A DNA stretch of 37,449 nucleotides from Microcaldota archaeon (lineage in GTDB: Archaea; Micrarchaeota; Micrarchaeia; Anstonellales; JAGGTN01): positions 1 through 37,449 of the forward strand of contig JAGGTN010000013.1 of assembly GCA_021163645.1 (NCBI GenBank), given 5' to 3'. Position 1 is the first letter of the stretch. Every line of letters starts with the position of its first letter. The notes below the pieces were generated by a model that was not told the origin of the DNA, ran no database searches, and worked only from the letters and a program-made list of their open reading frames with translations. Below are positions 6,431 through 14,772 of the stretch, piece by piece. Position numbers and translations under genes: made by a program.

Positions 6431-8305
6431 TTATTCTTCACTTTCAATGCTCAGTTTTTGCCTAATCACATCATTTATTTTATCATATACTCTTGTTAAA
6501 CGTTCAAATATCTCAACATCGAGTTTGGTTGGTTTGTACCTTATGTGAAATCTCTCGTTCGTACCGAATCCTGCATAGGCATCGATTGATTCAATCTGTT
6601 TCTTCAGAATATACATGCTTAGGAAATGGATATTATCAGGTGATAATTCATCTATTATATCACTATCTTTTGGCAGAGGGATTTGTGTTAATGGGCCCAT
6701 TGCGAGAAGAAAATCAAATAATCTTATATCATACTTATCCCACGAATCTCTCAGTTCTCCGAGCCTTGTTAGGGTATTGTCAAAATCATACATGAGTTTA
6801 GGATTGGTCAGGATAATTGAATAAAATGCTATTTTGTCGCTTATATTGTATTTCTTAGAAGTTAGGAAATTCATCATCTTATTTTTTAGTTCTCCTTCTT
6901 TGTCTTTATTTATCTTATGTGTTCTTGTTAGTCTAAATATTATGTATTTTGTAAGCAATTCAGCGTCACTTTGCTTAAGATTGTATTTTTTTAATATGTA
7001 TCCTTTTCTGTTGGCGATTGGATAAAATAAGAAAGTATAACTCTCATTCCAGATAGGATGGTACATATTGAACGAATAACTAATCGTGTATGAATGGCCT
7101 GCAATATCTATCTCATTCTTAGGTCCTAACTTATAGTTTTTTAATCTTTTATATTCTTTTAACAATTCGAATAAAGGTAATGATAATGAATAATATTTAT
7201 CTGTTGATTCCCACAAAGCAATCTGGCGATTCCAAGGTATCTTAACCTTTAAGAACGAATCATCTCGCGCTTGTTTGTTAACGTTATTCTCATACCTTAT
7301 CATGCTTTTTGTTACTTTAATACCAGTATTCCCATCAGTGATAAGCATCTTATCATGAACACGCTCAACACCAGCAAGGGAAAGATCCAGAAGAAAACGC
7401 ATCTTATCTATGTTGATAGTAACCCCTGCATGTGATGCTTTTTCACCTATAAGTCTGATTTTCGGATTGATATTAAGATCATATTTGCGGTCAATATAGT
7501 TCACCAATGCAGCATAAAATCTTGCAAATTCATCGCAATCACCATAGCCATAAACCTTAACATTATTTATTCTACGCCCTTTTCCAGAAAGTAGTTTCAT
7601 CATTTCTCTTGGCAATACCTCTCTATCTAAACCATACTTATTCTTATCTGAAGGGTATAAATATAATATGTCCCACATACCTCCATAGCGGATGGTATTG
7701 TATAATAAAAACACAACTGTCCATTGCTTTTTGAGTTTATTAAGTTCATTATATGTTAATCCTTGTGTTTTAATACCGTACGATTTGCAGAATTCCTTGA
7801 AGTCGTTTTCATGCTCTTTAACAAATCTAGGGATGAAATAATCTATGAATTCATTAATATACTCCTCTGTTGTTCGCTCTTTTTTTTCAAGCGGTAAATG
7901 TTTTGTTATCATTTCTGGTACTTCCAAATCAAGATTTAATCTATTAATGGTTGTAAGTAAAGTTTTAATTCTGGTCTTGGCTTCACCTGAGTATGAGTAT
8001 TTGTCTTTTAGCATTTGGTAGATTTCTTTTTTTATCTTGGCTTTTGATTTATTCTTTGATATCAAAAAATTGCTGAAAATCTCATCCGAAGTCACGTATG
8101 GTGAATCTTGGGTTATTGATGTAATAATAGCATGCAGGATACGTAATTTAAATTCATCTTTATCCTTGGTAAAGTGTGAATACATCTTGTTAAGTTTGCT
8201 TGGTATTCTCGTATCATTGAGCCAAGGAGCAAGTTTTAATATCTCTTTAACTGTTTCTGGATATGTTTTTTTTCCTTTATATTTTGTTACTCCACCATTT
8301 ACCAT
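6431..8305 (-). CDS. Transglutaminase-like (papain-fold) protein, 624 aa
   Basis: The central region has the transglutaminase-core triad in order. C257 lies in YGYGDCDEFARFYAALV, H292 in KASHAGVTI and D307 in FLLDLSL. The motif order and the Cys-to-His and His-to-Asp spacings (35 and 15 residues) match bacterial and archaeal transglutaminase-like proteins, which act as proteases, peptide or isopeptide hydrolases, or cross-linkers. The N-terminal 240 residues are helical and charged, with an acidic-basic pattern and no recognised family. The C-terminal 300 residues are also unrecognised. No signal peptide or membrane segment is visible, so the protein is probably cytoplasmic or exported by a non-classical route. 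It is convergent with the transglycosylase-like gene. A TATA box 25 nt upstream of the ATG indicates a leaderless mRNA. Substrate unknown. Confidence 0.7.
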   Translation of the reverse strand: MVNGGVTKYKGKKTYPETVKEILKLAPWLNDTRIPSKLNKMYSHFTKDKDEFKLRILHAIITSITQDSPYVTSDEIFSNFLISKNKSKAKIKKEIYQMLKDKYSYSGEAKTRIKTLLTTINRLNLDLEVPEMITKHLPLEKKERTTEEYINEFIDYFIPRFVKEHENDFKEFCKSYGIKTQGLTYNELNKLKKQWTVVFLLYNTIRYGGMWDILYLYPSDKNKYGLDREVLPREMMKLLSGKGRRINNVKVYGYGDCDEFARFYAALVNYIDRKYDLNINPKIRLIGEKASHAGVTINIDKMRFLLDLSLAGVERVHDKMLITDGNTGIKVTKSMIRYENNVNKQARDDSFLKVKIPWNRQIALWESTDKYYSLSLPLFELLKEYKRLKNYKLGPKNEIDIAGHSYTISYSFNMYHPIWNESYTFLFYPIANRKGYILKKYNLKQSDAELLTKYIIFRLTRTHKINKDKEGELKNKMMNFLTSKKYNISDKIAFYSIILTNPKLMYDFDNTLTRLGELRDSWDKYDIRLFDFLLAMGPLTQIPLPKDSDIIDELSPDNIHFLSMYILKKQIESIDAYAGFGTNERFHIRYKPTKLDVEIFERLTRVYDKINDVIRQKLSIESEE

Positions 8306-8325
8306 AATAGCTTATACTATCAAAC

Positions 8326-8334
8326 ATTTAAAAT
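8326..8334 (-). promoter_or_regulatory. TATA box of the transglutaminase-like gene
   Basis: On the minus strand this reads ATTTTAAAT, centred 25 nt before the ATG at 8305. The A/C-only tract lies directly upstream of it. Confidence 0.45.
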
Positions 8335-8350
8335 CTTTTTGAATCTTTGA

Positions 8351-8579
8351 AATAATCAAATCAACCCAAAACAACCCCAATCAAAGCCAAACAAATCAAA
8401 ACCAAACAAAACCAACCCAACCCAAACAAAAAACAACTCAATCCATCCAAGCCCCAACCAAAAATCAAATAATCAAACCAACATCATCAAATCCAACCAA
8501 AACCAAAAAACAACCCAACCCAATCAAACCAACCAAAACAAAAAAAGAACCAACCAAAAACCAATAATAAAAAATCAGA
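8351..8579. repeat. A/C-only low-complexity tract (G/T-rich on the minus strand)
   Basis: About 229 nt of the plus strand consist almost wholly of A and C, with only three G residues and few T. Irregular CCAA, CCCAA and CAAAACC words recur. On the minus strand this is TTGG/TTGGG-rich, so runs of G2-G3 are closely spaced. The tract is open in one plus-strand frame (N, Q, P, T, K codons), but that frame has no start codon, being preceded by TGA at 8348-8350. It lies between the TadC-like gene's stop and the promoter of the transglutaminase-like gene, the largest part of the 340-nt gap 8306-8645. A G/U-rich read-through transcript could act in termination. Confidence 0.7.
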
Positions 8580-8645
8580 CATGAAGGATTTAGAAGGATT
8601 TAAACGCTTATTCATCGGTTGGTTGATTATATCAGATAAATATCC

Positions 8646-10391
8646 TTACATGATTTTCATAGTCAAAGCCATATTGAACAAAATTATTGATGTTAAGACC
8701 ATGAACATAAAATAGATAACGGATTTTCTCTTATCACCTTCCTGTGATGCCATCAGGTACGATGATAACAACGAATAGATAACAAGATACACATGAACAG
8801 CACCCTTTGCAGCCGACATCAATTGTTCAGTATCCACATTTGATTTAAAATATTCTGCAATACCGCTCATATCAAGACTTGAAACAACTTGAAGAACTAT
8901 CCCTAATATCAAAGGGACAAGAACGGCACCACCTATAAGGATAGTATATTTCTGTATTGATAAAACCGCTTTTCTTTCACGAATCAAAGAGAACAACGAA
9001 AATATATCCTCAGCAGTCTCACGTAATGCGCGGTACATATTTGCTCCAGTCCGATATCCATAAATAAGTAATGACACCGTCCGCTCTAGTAATACAGAAT
9101 CGTTCCTTTCAACCATATCATTCAACGCATCTTCAACACTCATACCGGCTTTCACTTGCCGCGATGCTATTTTAAACTCTTCTGAGAGAGGGCCATAATC
9201 ATGTTTTGATATCTCCTTAATCACCTTATCCATGTTCATACGTTTATTAGAAGCAACCTGGAAAAGTGCATCAGGTAACACATGCTCTATCTTATTCGTC
9301 CTCTGACCCACCAGATATAAGAGATAAAAATAAGAAACAATGGGAAGCATCAACATAATACCAAACATAAAATAAAACACAGATACACCAGTAAACAGAC
9401 CGATCACAAGAAAAATAATCCCCATTATTAATGTCCCTCCGGACACAACATACAACAACGATTTCAGATCATAATGGATATTCTTTGATTCAAGATATTG
9501 ATTAATCATACGATTCTCCTTATTCATACTACTCACACGCGTCTTTGTGAACGCAGGTGAACTTCCAGTTATCATCATCACGACAAACAGATTAATCAGA
9601 GGGAAGAAAACAACATACGCGAGCCAAATATGAACAGGCGTGATAGATATGGGTAACATAAATCCTCCTATGACCGCAAACATCTGGAAGAATGCAGGAA
9701 GCAATGCAGAAGTCGCAATATATATGAGCCCCATGAAAGACATCTTTGATTCGAATTCTTTAAGCTTATTGAACTGAATATCTGTTAATTCATTCGCTAT
9801 ACGCTTTAATGTATCACCTTTGCCTCCTTGTTCATAGACAATAATCAGCTGGTTTATCACTCTTTTAAGGATAGATGATTCAATACGTGAAGACATCTCA
9901 GTCAAGGCTTTCTGGACACTGACGCCGGATTTAATCTCCTTATACACTTTAGTAAGTTCTTTAGAAATCTGATAATCACTCTCAGAAACATGCTTAATCG
10001 CCTGCTCAAAAGGCATATTAATATCCAACTGGATCGCCAACGCCCTTATTGCCATTGGAAGATCTGACTCAATAAGATCTGCACGATTCTTTTTGAGCGA
10101 TGACGGATACTTATACACTGCAAGAAATATCAGAGCAAAACCCAAAACAATAAACAATATCATGTTTGATACATTACCTGATATCAAACCAGCCATCACA
10201 CCAAAAAATAAACCTAAAATGAATGACAACGTGATAGCCCCAGACATATATGTTTCAGGATCAACTTCTAAGTCGGCCTTCACCAGATCATCATACAACT
10301 TATCATAAGTCTTATCAGAAAATTTAATCCTTACAAAAGCCATCCTTTCCACAAGAGAGATAATATCCATCCCGTCCAACTCCACAAACAT
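8646..10391 (-). CDS. Type II/IV secretion membrane platform protein (TadC/FlaJ-like), 581 aa
   Basis: Two T2SSF-type domains are present. The first lies at about 105-215, with DLPMAIRALAIQLDINMPF and a YKEIKSGVSVQKAL-type motif. The second lies at about 370-480, with LPDALFQVASNKRMNMDKVI, and RQVKAGMSVEDALNDM echoing the first domain. Hydrophobic segments flank them near 48-70, 75-95, 220-275, 310-355, 480-505 and 550-575. Archaeal FlaJ/TadC-like proteins with this double arrangement form the inner-membrane platform of archaella, adhesive pili and related secretion machines, and work with a hexameric ATPase. That ATPase is encoded 54 nt upstream on the same strand, so the two are probably cotranscribed. 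No pilin-like gene with a class III signal peptide was recognised here, so which filament is built is unknown. Confidence 0.85.
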   Translation of the reverse strand: MFVELDGMDIISLVERMAFVRIKFSDKTYDKLYDDLVKADLEVDPETYMSGAITLSFILGLFFGVMAGLISGNVSNMILFIVLGFALIFLAVYKYPSSLKKNRADLIESDLPMAIRALAIQLDINMPFEQAIKHVSESDYQISKELTKVYKEIKSGVSVQKALTEMSSRIESSILKRVINQLIIVYEQGGKGDTLKRIANELTDIQFNKLKEFESKMSFMGLIYIATSALLPAFFQMFAVIGGFMLPISITPVHIWLAYVVFFPLINLFVVMMITGSSPAFTKTRVSSMNKENRMINQYLESKNIHYDLKSLLYVVSGGTLIMGIIFLVIGLFTGVSVFYFMFGIMLMLPIVSYFYLLYLVGQRTNKIEHVLPDALFQVASNKRMNMDKVIKEISKHDYGPLSEEFKIASRQVKAGMSVEDALNDMVERNDSVLLERTVSLLIYGYRTGANMYRALRETAEDIFSLFSLIRERKAVLSIQKYTILIGGAVLVPLILGIVLQVVSSLDMSGIAEYFKSNVDTEQLMSAAKGAVHVYLVIYSLLSSYLMASQEGDKRKSVIYFMFMVLTSIILFNMALTMKIM

Positions 10392-10445
10392 TTAAAACAT
10401 TCCCGTAATACTCCCGTAAGATACTCAGCAAAATATTTTTATATC

Positions 10446-11813
10446 CTATTTATAAGCAAATTTCTGTATCTCCCGAACAGAATCCTCAAAGCTCATATTT
10501 TTTCTCAGATTCTTCTTGAGGAATTGCGTCCGTCTCTTAAGCTCATTCTTCATATCAGATTCTGTTAAACCTAATGATTTCCTCACCCTTTTCAAAAGGT
10601 CAGAATCTTTATGGTTAATTATCCATTTATCATTCTCATAATCATAGCTGACTAGGGGTTTCACCTTCATCACCTTTTCCTTATCAACTTCAGCGATATC
10701 GACTACCCTTCTTATCTCATTCATCTTATGTGTCTTAACATTATACTTCATCATACGTCGTTGCACGAGAATTACATCAACCGATTGTAGATCAATATCA
10801 AGCACGCCCAATGAATGCATTCGCCTTAATGCTTCCACACTTGATTGTGCATGAAACGTTGCATAACTGCCTCGCGCCTGACCACTGAGGATAGTATCGA
10901 TCAGAGCCGACAACTCTTCTGAGGTTCTTACCTCGCCAACGATAACCCTATCAGGTCTCATTCTAAGACTATCAGCAACGAGAGATGCAATCGTGATGTT
11001 CAGTTCATCATTTGATACAAGATTAACTTTATGTGGGTGAGGGATATTAATCTCAGGTGTCTCCTCTGTTATTAGGATCCTTTCCGTGAGAGGCACGAAT
11101 GAGAACAACGCGTTGAGTGTTGTTGTCTTACCACTGGCCGTATTACCAGAAATAATGATAGATATATCAGACTGCATCAACAACCATAACAAAGACAGAG
11201 CATCAGCAGAAACAGTATGATATTTCAACAGATCGAATACAGTAAACGGCTTCTCCCTGAACTTACGTATCGTGACCTCACCCGTAGATATTGGTGGTAT
11301 CGATGCATGCAACCGAGAACCATCAGGTAATATCGCATTCAATCTAGGCGATTGGAATGTTATCCTTCTACCCAACGTGCGAGACATCTTATTTATGATG
11401 TCTATGAGATAATTGATATCAGTGAAACAAGCATTTGTCTTCTGCCAACCAACATTTCGCACATATACATAAACCGGTTTATTCTCGCCAATACCTATCA
11501 CAGTTATCTCTTCGATATTATCATCCTTTAACAGAACACTCAGGAATGAGAAATCATATATATGCAAAAGAGCCATTTCTGTCAGATATTGCATCTGGTC
11601 CTTTTCGATGAGTATCCCTTCTTCATCCGCATACTCATTAATCAGCTCCTTGATTATCTCCTTCGCCTTCTCCCTAGATGAAACCTCTTCATACTTAGAC
11701 GCCTCTTTAAACATCTCTTCAACAGAACGTATCACTTCTTCCTCTTCATCAGTTAACATAGGTAAAGGTATCTTATAATCAGATTTCCAATTCCCTATCT
11801 TCCAGCCAAGCAT
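10446..11813 (-). CDS. Secretion/pilus assembly ATPase (TadA/FlaI/VirB11-like), 455 aa
   Basis: This is a secretion superfamily ATPase. Walker A is GNTASGKT (223-230), the Asp-box region is ILITEETPEINIP (246-258), the Walker B region is RMRPDRVIVGEVR (284-296) and the His box is ATFHAQS (318-324). The region before Walker A (about 100-200) has the N-terminal hallmark ITFQSPRLNAILPDGSRLHA and a GEVTIRKF strand, as in archaeal GspE/FlaI-type proteins. The length is typical. It would hydrolyse ATP at the cytoplasmic face to drive filament assembly or secretion through the TadC-like protein encoded just downstream. The ATG at 11813 has only a weak GGGAT sequence upstream. A 293-nt repeat-rich gap precedes the gene. 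Confidence 0.92.
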   Translation of the reverse strand: MLGWKIGNWKSDYKIPLPMLTDEEEEVIRSVEEMFKEASKYEEVSSREKAKEIIKELINEYADEEGILIEKDQMQYLTEMALLHIYDFSFLSVLLKDDNIEEITVIGIGENKPVYVYVRNVGWQKTNACFTDINYLIDIINKMSRTLGRRITFQSPRLNAILPDGSRLHASIPPISTGEVTIRKFREKPFTVFDLLKYHTVSADALSLLWLLMQSDISIIISGNTASGKTTTLNALFSFVPLTERILITEETPEINIPHPHKVNLVSNDELNITIASLVADSLRMRPDRVIVGEVRTSEELSALIDTILSGQARGSYATFHAQSSVEALRRMHSLGVLDIDLQSVDVILVQRRMMKYNVKTHKMNEIRRVVDIAEVDKEKVMKVKPLVSYDYENDKWIINHKDSDLLKRVRKSLGLTESDMKNELKRRTQFLKKNLRKNMSFEDSVREIQKFAYK

Positions 11814-12106
11814 TTATCCCAACTCCAAATCAAACTTCTCTAAAACAAATTCTCTAAAACAAACTCCCAAAAAATTTCTTCTCAAATCAAACTATAAAAA
11901 CAAAGATAGAAAAAAATATAAATTTATTCAATTCTATTGTTCAACTCTATTGTTCAATTTATCCAATTCTATCGTTCAATTTTTACAGTCATTTTTTTAT
12001 CTTTATCACTTTGTTTATCTTTATTCACTTATTTATTCACTTACTTATTTTAATTATTTATTCACTTACTTATTTACTTACTTATTTATATAACCAAACA
12101 CATAAT
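11814..12106. repeat. AT-rich intergenic region with short tandem repeats
   Basis: The gap holds three kinds of repeat. TTCTCTAAAACAAA is tandemly duplicated without mismatch (11836-11849 and 11850-11863). TTCAAYTCTATTG occurs twice in tandem (11927-11939 and 11940-11952), with a degraded third copy after it. A T-rich stretch of TTATTCACTTA/CTTACTTATTTA words fills about 12005-12090. The minus strand of 11916-11930 has a TATA-like stretch that could serve the ATPase gene with a leader of roughly 80 nt. The T-rich part would read as A-rich, not U-rich, in transcripts leaving the upstream DUF192 gene. No gene was found here. Confidence 0.6.
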
Positions 12107-12448
12107 TCATCTGACCCTTACTCTTATCTTATCTCCTTTCTTTATCTCAAACTTATCAACATATCCAGGAGGAAGTTCTAAGATATACCTCGCTTTATTC
12201 TTAGGTTTTATATAGGAAAAACAAGGAACATTTTTGTATATTTCAAGGATAACATAATCCTTATTCAAAAACAACAGGTCAAACTTAAAAAAAACAAACC
12301 ATGAATGGATAGGATATACATCCTCTTTCTTGAACTTGAACAGAATAGATATAGGACGTCTCCTGAACATTAAGCCCCTTAACTGAGAAAAAATATCCGA
12401 AGCTATTCTATCAACTTTAATCATCATTTTAGTTTTCTTCCTAAACAC
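12107..12448 (-). CDS. DUF192 family protein, 113 aa
   Basis: Small beta-rich protein with the DUF192 landmarks in order: an N-terminal RGLMFRR, IHSWFVFFKFDLLFLN in the middle, then ARYILELPPGYVDKFEIKKG and a final KIRVRV strand. Members are widespread in bacteria and archaea; the fold is known but the function is not. Family proteins are often exported, but no clear signal peptide is seen here. The chosen start is GTG at 12448, preceded by a GGATGGGA-like ribosome binding site; ATG codons at 12427 and 12424 are alternatives without a clear site. About 150 nt, containing a duplicated AATTAACATTCAAT word, separate it from the upstream UppS gene. Confidence 0.85.
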   Translation of the reverse strand: MFRKKTKMMIKVDRIASDIFSQLRGLMFRRRPISILFKFKKEDVYPIHSWFVFFKFDLLFLNKDYVILEIYKNVPCFSYIKPKNKARYILELPPGYVDKFEIKKGDKIRVRVR

Positions 12449-12595
12449 TTCCCATCCACTCTCTCGTATATCTGTATATTCATGTGTTCATTATTTTCTT
12501 CACTAAGTATCTATTACCAAGTTGCTTTGAGTCACATTCAGTCGCGCATCCAATTAACATTCAATCTCATCTAATTAACATTCAATTACATTAAG

Positions 12596-13393
12596 TTATC
12601 TCCCAAACCTACGCTTCCTCATCTTATAATCATCCAATATCCTAAAGAACTCTCGTTTGTTGAAGTCAGGCCATAACTTTTTTGAGAAATACAATTCTGA
12701 ATAAACAGTCTGCCAAGGCATGAACCCGCTCAACCTCATCTCACCTGATGTTCTTATAACGATATCTGGGTCAGGTATACCTTTTGTATATAAATATCTA
12801 CTAAATATCTTTTCGGTTATCTTTATGGGTTCTACTTGTCTGGTTCCTGTCAGCATGGTTTTCTTTCGTCTCGGCATCAATCGCCCAGCATTCATATCCT
12901 TAATGATATTATTAACAGCATGAAGTATCTCATGTCTTCCGCCATACCCTAGCAATATATTGACTTGACGATTTCCTTTATTAAAGACCTCTTCCATGTG
13001 TCTCATCTGTTCAACTAAATGTTTAGGAAATTTATCAATATCTCCAATAAACCTAATCTTATACTTCATCTTCCCCTTATTCATATCGTACTCCTTAAAT
13101 ATCTCCATCATCTTGGTATTAAAGAGCTTGAATAATCCATGAACTTCCCTAGGGTCTCTCATAAAATTCTCAGATGAAAATCCCCATAAAGATACATATT
13201 TGATCTCCGTCTCATCAATCCAATTCATAAGATTTCTCAGATTATCTATCCCTTTCTCATGTCCTTTGAGGACAGATAATCTTCTCTTACGAGCCCATCT
13301 ACGATTACCATCAGGTATGATAGCAATATGCAACGGATCGCTACCCTGTTTTGGTTTCCATCTACGTTTAATCTGCTCTCCCATTCTAAACAC
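12596..13393 (-). CDS. uppS: Cis-prenyltransferase (undecaprenyl-type diphosphate synthase), 265 aa
   Basis: All UppS motifs are present: IIPDGNRRWARKR (25-37) with the catalytic Asp28, KGHEKG (43-48) with His45, LWGFSSENF, GYGGRHEI and, near the end, RTSGEMRLSGF followed by WQTVYSELYF and WPDF. The enzyme condenses isopentenyl diphosphate onto an allylic primer with cis double bonds. In archaea the primer is usually geranylgeranyl diphosphate, and the product becomes the polyprenyl or dolichyl carrier of glycans used for N-glycosylation and surface polysaccharide. Length is normal. The ORF can start at GTG 13393 or at ATG 13384; neither has a strong ribosome binding site. It follows the geranylgeranyl reductase gene by 44 nt on the same strand, consistent with a shared isoprenoid operon. 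Confidence 0.93.
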   Translation of the reverse strand: MFRMGEQIKRRWKPKQGSDPLHIAIIPDGNRRWARKRRLSVLKGHEKGIDNLRNLMNWIDETEIKYVSLWGFSSENFMRDPREVHGLFKLFNTKMMEIFKEYDMNKGKMKYKIRFIGDIDKFPKHLVEQMRHMEEVFNKGNRQVNILLGYGGRHEILHAVNNIIKDMNAGRLMPRRKKTMLTGTRQVEPIKITEKIFSRYLYTKGIPDPDIVIRTSGEMRLSGFMPWQTVYSELYFSKKLWPDFNKREFFRILDDYKMRKRRFGR

Positions 13394-13437
13394 CGATGTA
13401 TAAATTATCCTTCAATTACTCATCAATTATTCATTAA

Positions 13438-14700
13438 TTATCCATGAATAATATTTAATAATGTATCTTTAACCGAATCGGTTTCCATCATAGATAATAG
13501 ACAATCAGCTTTGGTCCTTTTCATAATTGAATGAAACATATCATAACCTATCCCATGCATCCCAAACAATCCCACACGCGCAATACTCAGCATCTTAAGT
13601 TCGTTTTCCAAAGAAATAACCTTATCAACGTCACCATGCGCCATGTAATAGCCTATCATAAAACCATAATAGACACCACCACCTGTTATAGATTTAACAT
13701 GCCCAGCTGAATCTCCGATTAACATCACTTCATAACCATCAACACGTTTAAACCGCTCTTGCCTCAACCGAATGGGGATCAACGCAGACATTTTATTCTT
13801 TATCTTTAACCTATCAAACCCATACACAGCCGATAATCTATTTATCAGCATATTAAATGGATATTTGACATCTGTCCCGAGAAGCGCACCCATACCTATC
13901 TGTAAACCCTTTCTCTCACCAACAGAACCATTCCTAATAGAACCATTTCCATCAGGAATAACCCATGCGAAAAATCCCTTAAAGAGAGTTTCATCTCTTA
14001 TCACCAGTAATCTGTCTTCCAGATTATCTATATTTGTCTTTCTTACCTCTTTACTATTATCCTTACAAATCGCATCGATGTAATTCGTATGCACATAATT
14101 ATTCATTCGCTTAAAACCAAAAATATCTGCTATACTTGATATTGGCCCATCAGCACCCAACACAATCTTGGACTTTATATCGCCTATGTTTTGTATTCTT
14201 TTCACCTCAAACTCAAACCTACCAGAACCAGAGCCACTTACATAATCATAATCAATATCAGAGTCAGAACCAGAAAAATCAGGATTATTAGAACCAGCAT
14301 AACTAGAACCATGACTAGATTCTTTCATATCACTGTATGATAAACTGTATGACACCGCTTTTTCAAACATCAACCTTCCAAATAACGCTCTATCAATCCT
14401 GACCATAGAATTCTTAAGTTTAATATCAATCCATGTTTCAGGATTTGCCAGATTGTTTATGCCGTTGACCAAACTTATTCTATCATATCTATTCATAATT
14501 GTCTTGCTTATCTCAGGGAATATGCTTTTGATTGATTTATACCCATTGAGCGTTATCAAGCCAGAACAAGCAATGTTTTCCCATGGACGCTCTTTAACAT
14601 CGCTCATCAACACGCTCTTCCCATCCCTCAACGCAGCCAACGAATAACTCAAACCAGCTGGGCCAGCACCAACCACATGGATATCATAATTATTATCCAT
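13438..14700 (-). CDS. Geranylgeranyl reductase family flavoprotein, 420 aa
   Basis: The N-terminal Rossmann motif is VVGAGPAGLSYSLAALRDGK (residues 9-28). A second dinucleotide-binding patch GADGPISSIADIFGF and a third MLIGDSAGHVKSITGGGVYYG complete the pattern of archaeal geranylgeranyl reductases. These FAD enzymes saturate the isoprenoid chains of archaeal membrane lipids or of the polyprenyl carrier. IACSG near residue 45 carries the conserved cysteine often seen after the first motif. Residues about 118-160 form an unusual insert rich in Ser, Gly, Asp and Tyr (for example SSHGSSYAGS and SGSDSD). It interrupts the otherwise ordinary sequence and is probably a flexible surface loop. A TATA-like element 27 nt upstream of the ATG indicates a leaderless mRNA, and the upstream gene is divergent. 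UppS follows 44 nt downstream. Confidence 0.9.
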   Translation of the reverse strand: MDNNYDIHVVGAGPAGLSYSLAALRDGKSVLMSDVKERPWENIACSGLITLNGYKSIKSIFPEISKTIMNRYDRISLVNGINNLANPETWIDIKLKNSMVRIDRALFGRLMFEKAVSYSLSYSDMKESSHGSSYAGSNNPDFSGSDSDIDYDYVSGSGSGRFEFEVKRIQNIGDIKSKIVLGADGPISSIADIFGFKRMNNYVHTNYIDAICKDNSKEVRKTNIDNLEDRLLVIRDETLFKGFFAWVIPDGNGSIRNGSVGERKGLQIGMGALLGTDVKYPFNMLINRLSAVYGFDRLKIKNKMSALIPIRLRQERFKRVDGYEVMLIGDSAGHVKSITGGGVYYGFMIGYYMAHGDVDKVISLENELKMLSIARVGLFGMHGIGYDMFHSIMKRTKADCLLSMMETDSVKDTLLNIIHG

Positions 14701-14720
14701 TCATACACCATAGATTGTTT

Positions 14721-14741
14721 CTGTATAAAAGTTTTTAAATA
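14721..14741. promoter_or_regulatory. Divergent promoters of the reductase (-) and PilZ-like (+) genes
   Basis: On the minus strand CTTTTATACAG (14731-14721) is centred about 27 nt before the ATG at 14700. On the plus strand TTTTTAAATA (14732-14741) lies about 35 nt before the ATG at 14773, leaving a short leader that carries an AGGTGA ribosome binding site at about 14763-14768. The two elements abut in the 72-nt gap, so the promoters could compete or be co-regulated. Confidence 0.45.
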
Positions 14742-14772
14742 GCATTATCTATAAGTTATAATAGGTGAAACA

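Noticed and set aside
8351-8579. Open plus-strand frame rich in N, Q, P, T and K
   Set aside because: A TGA (8348-8350) precedes it in frame and there is no start codon; the openness follows from the absence of T and G.
11836-12090. CRISPR-like array
   Set aside because: The repeats are 13-14 nt, directly abutting, with no spacers and no cas genes nearby.
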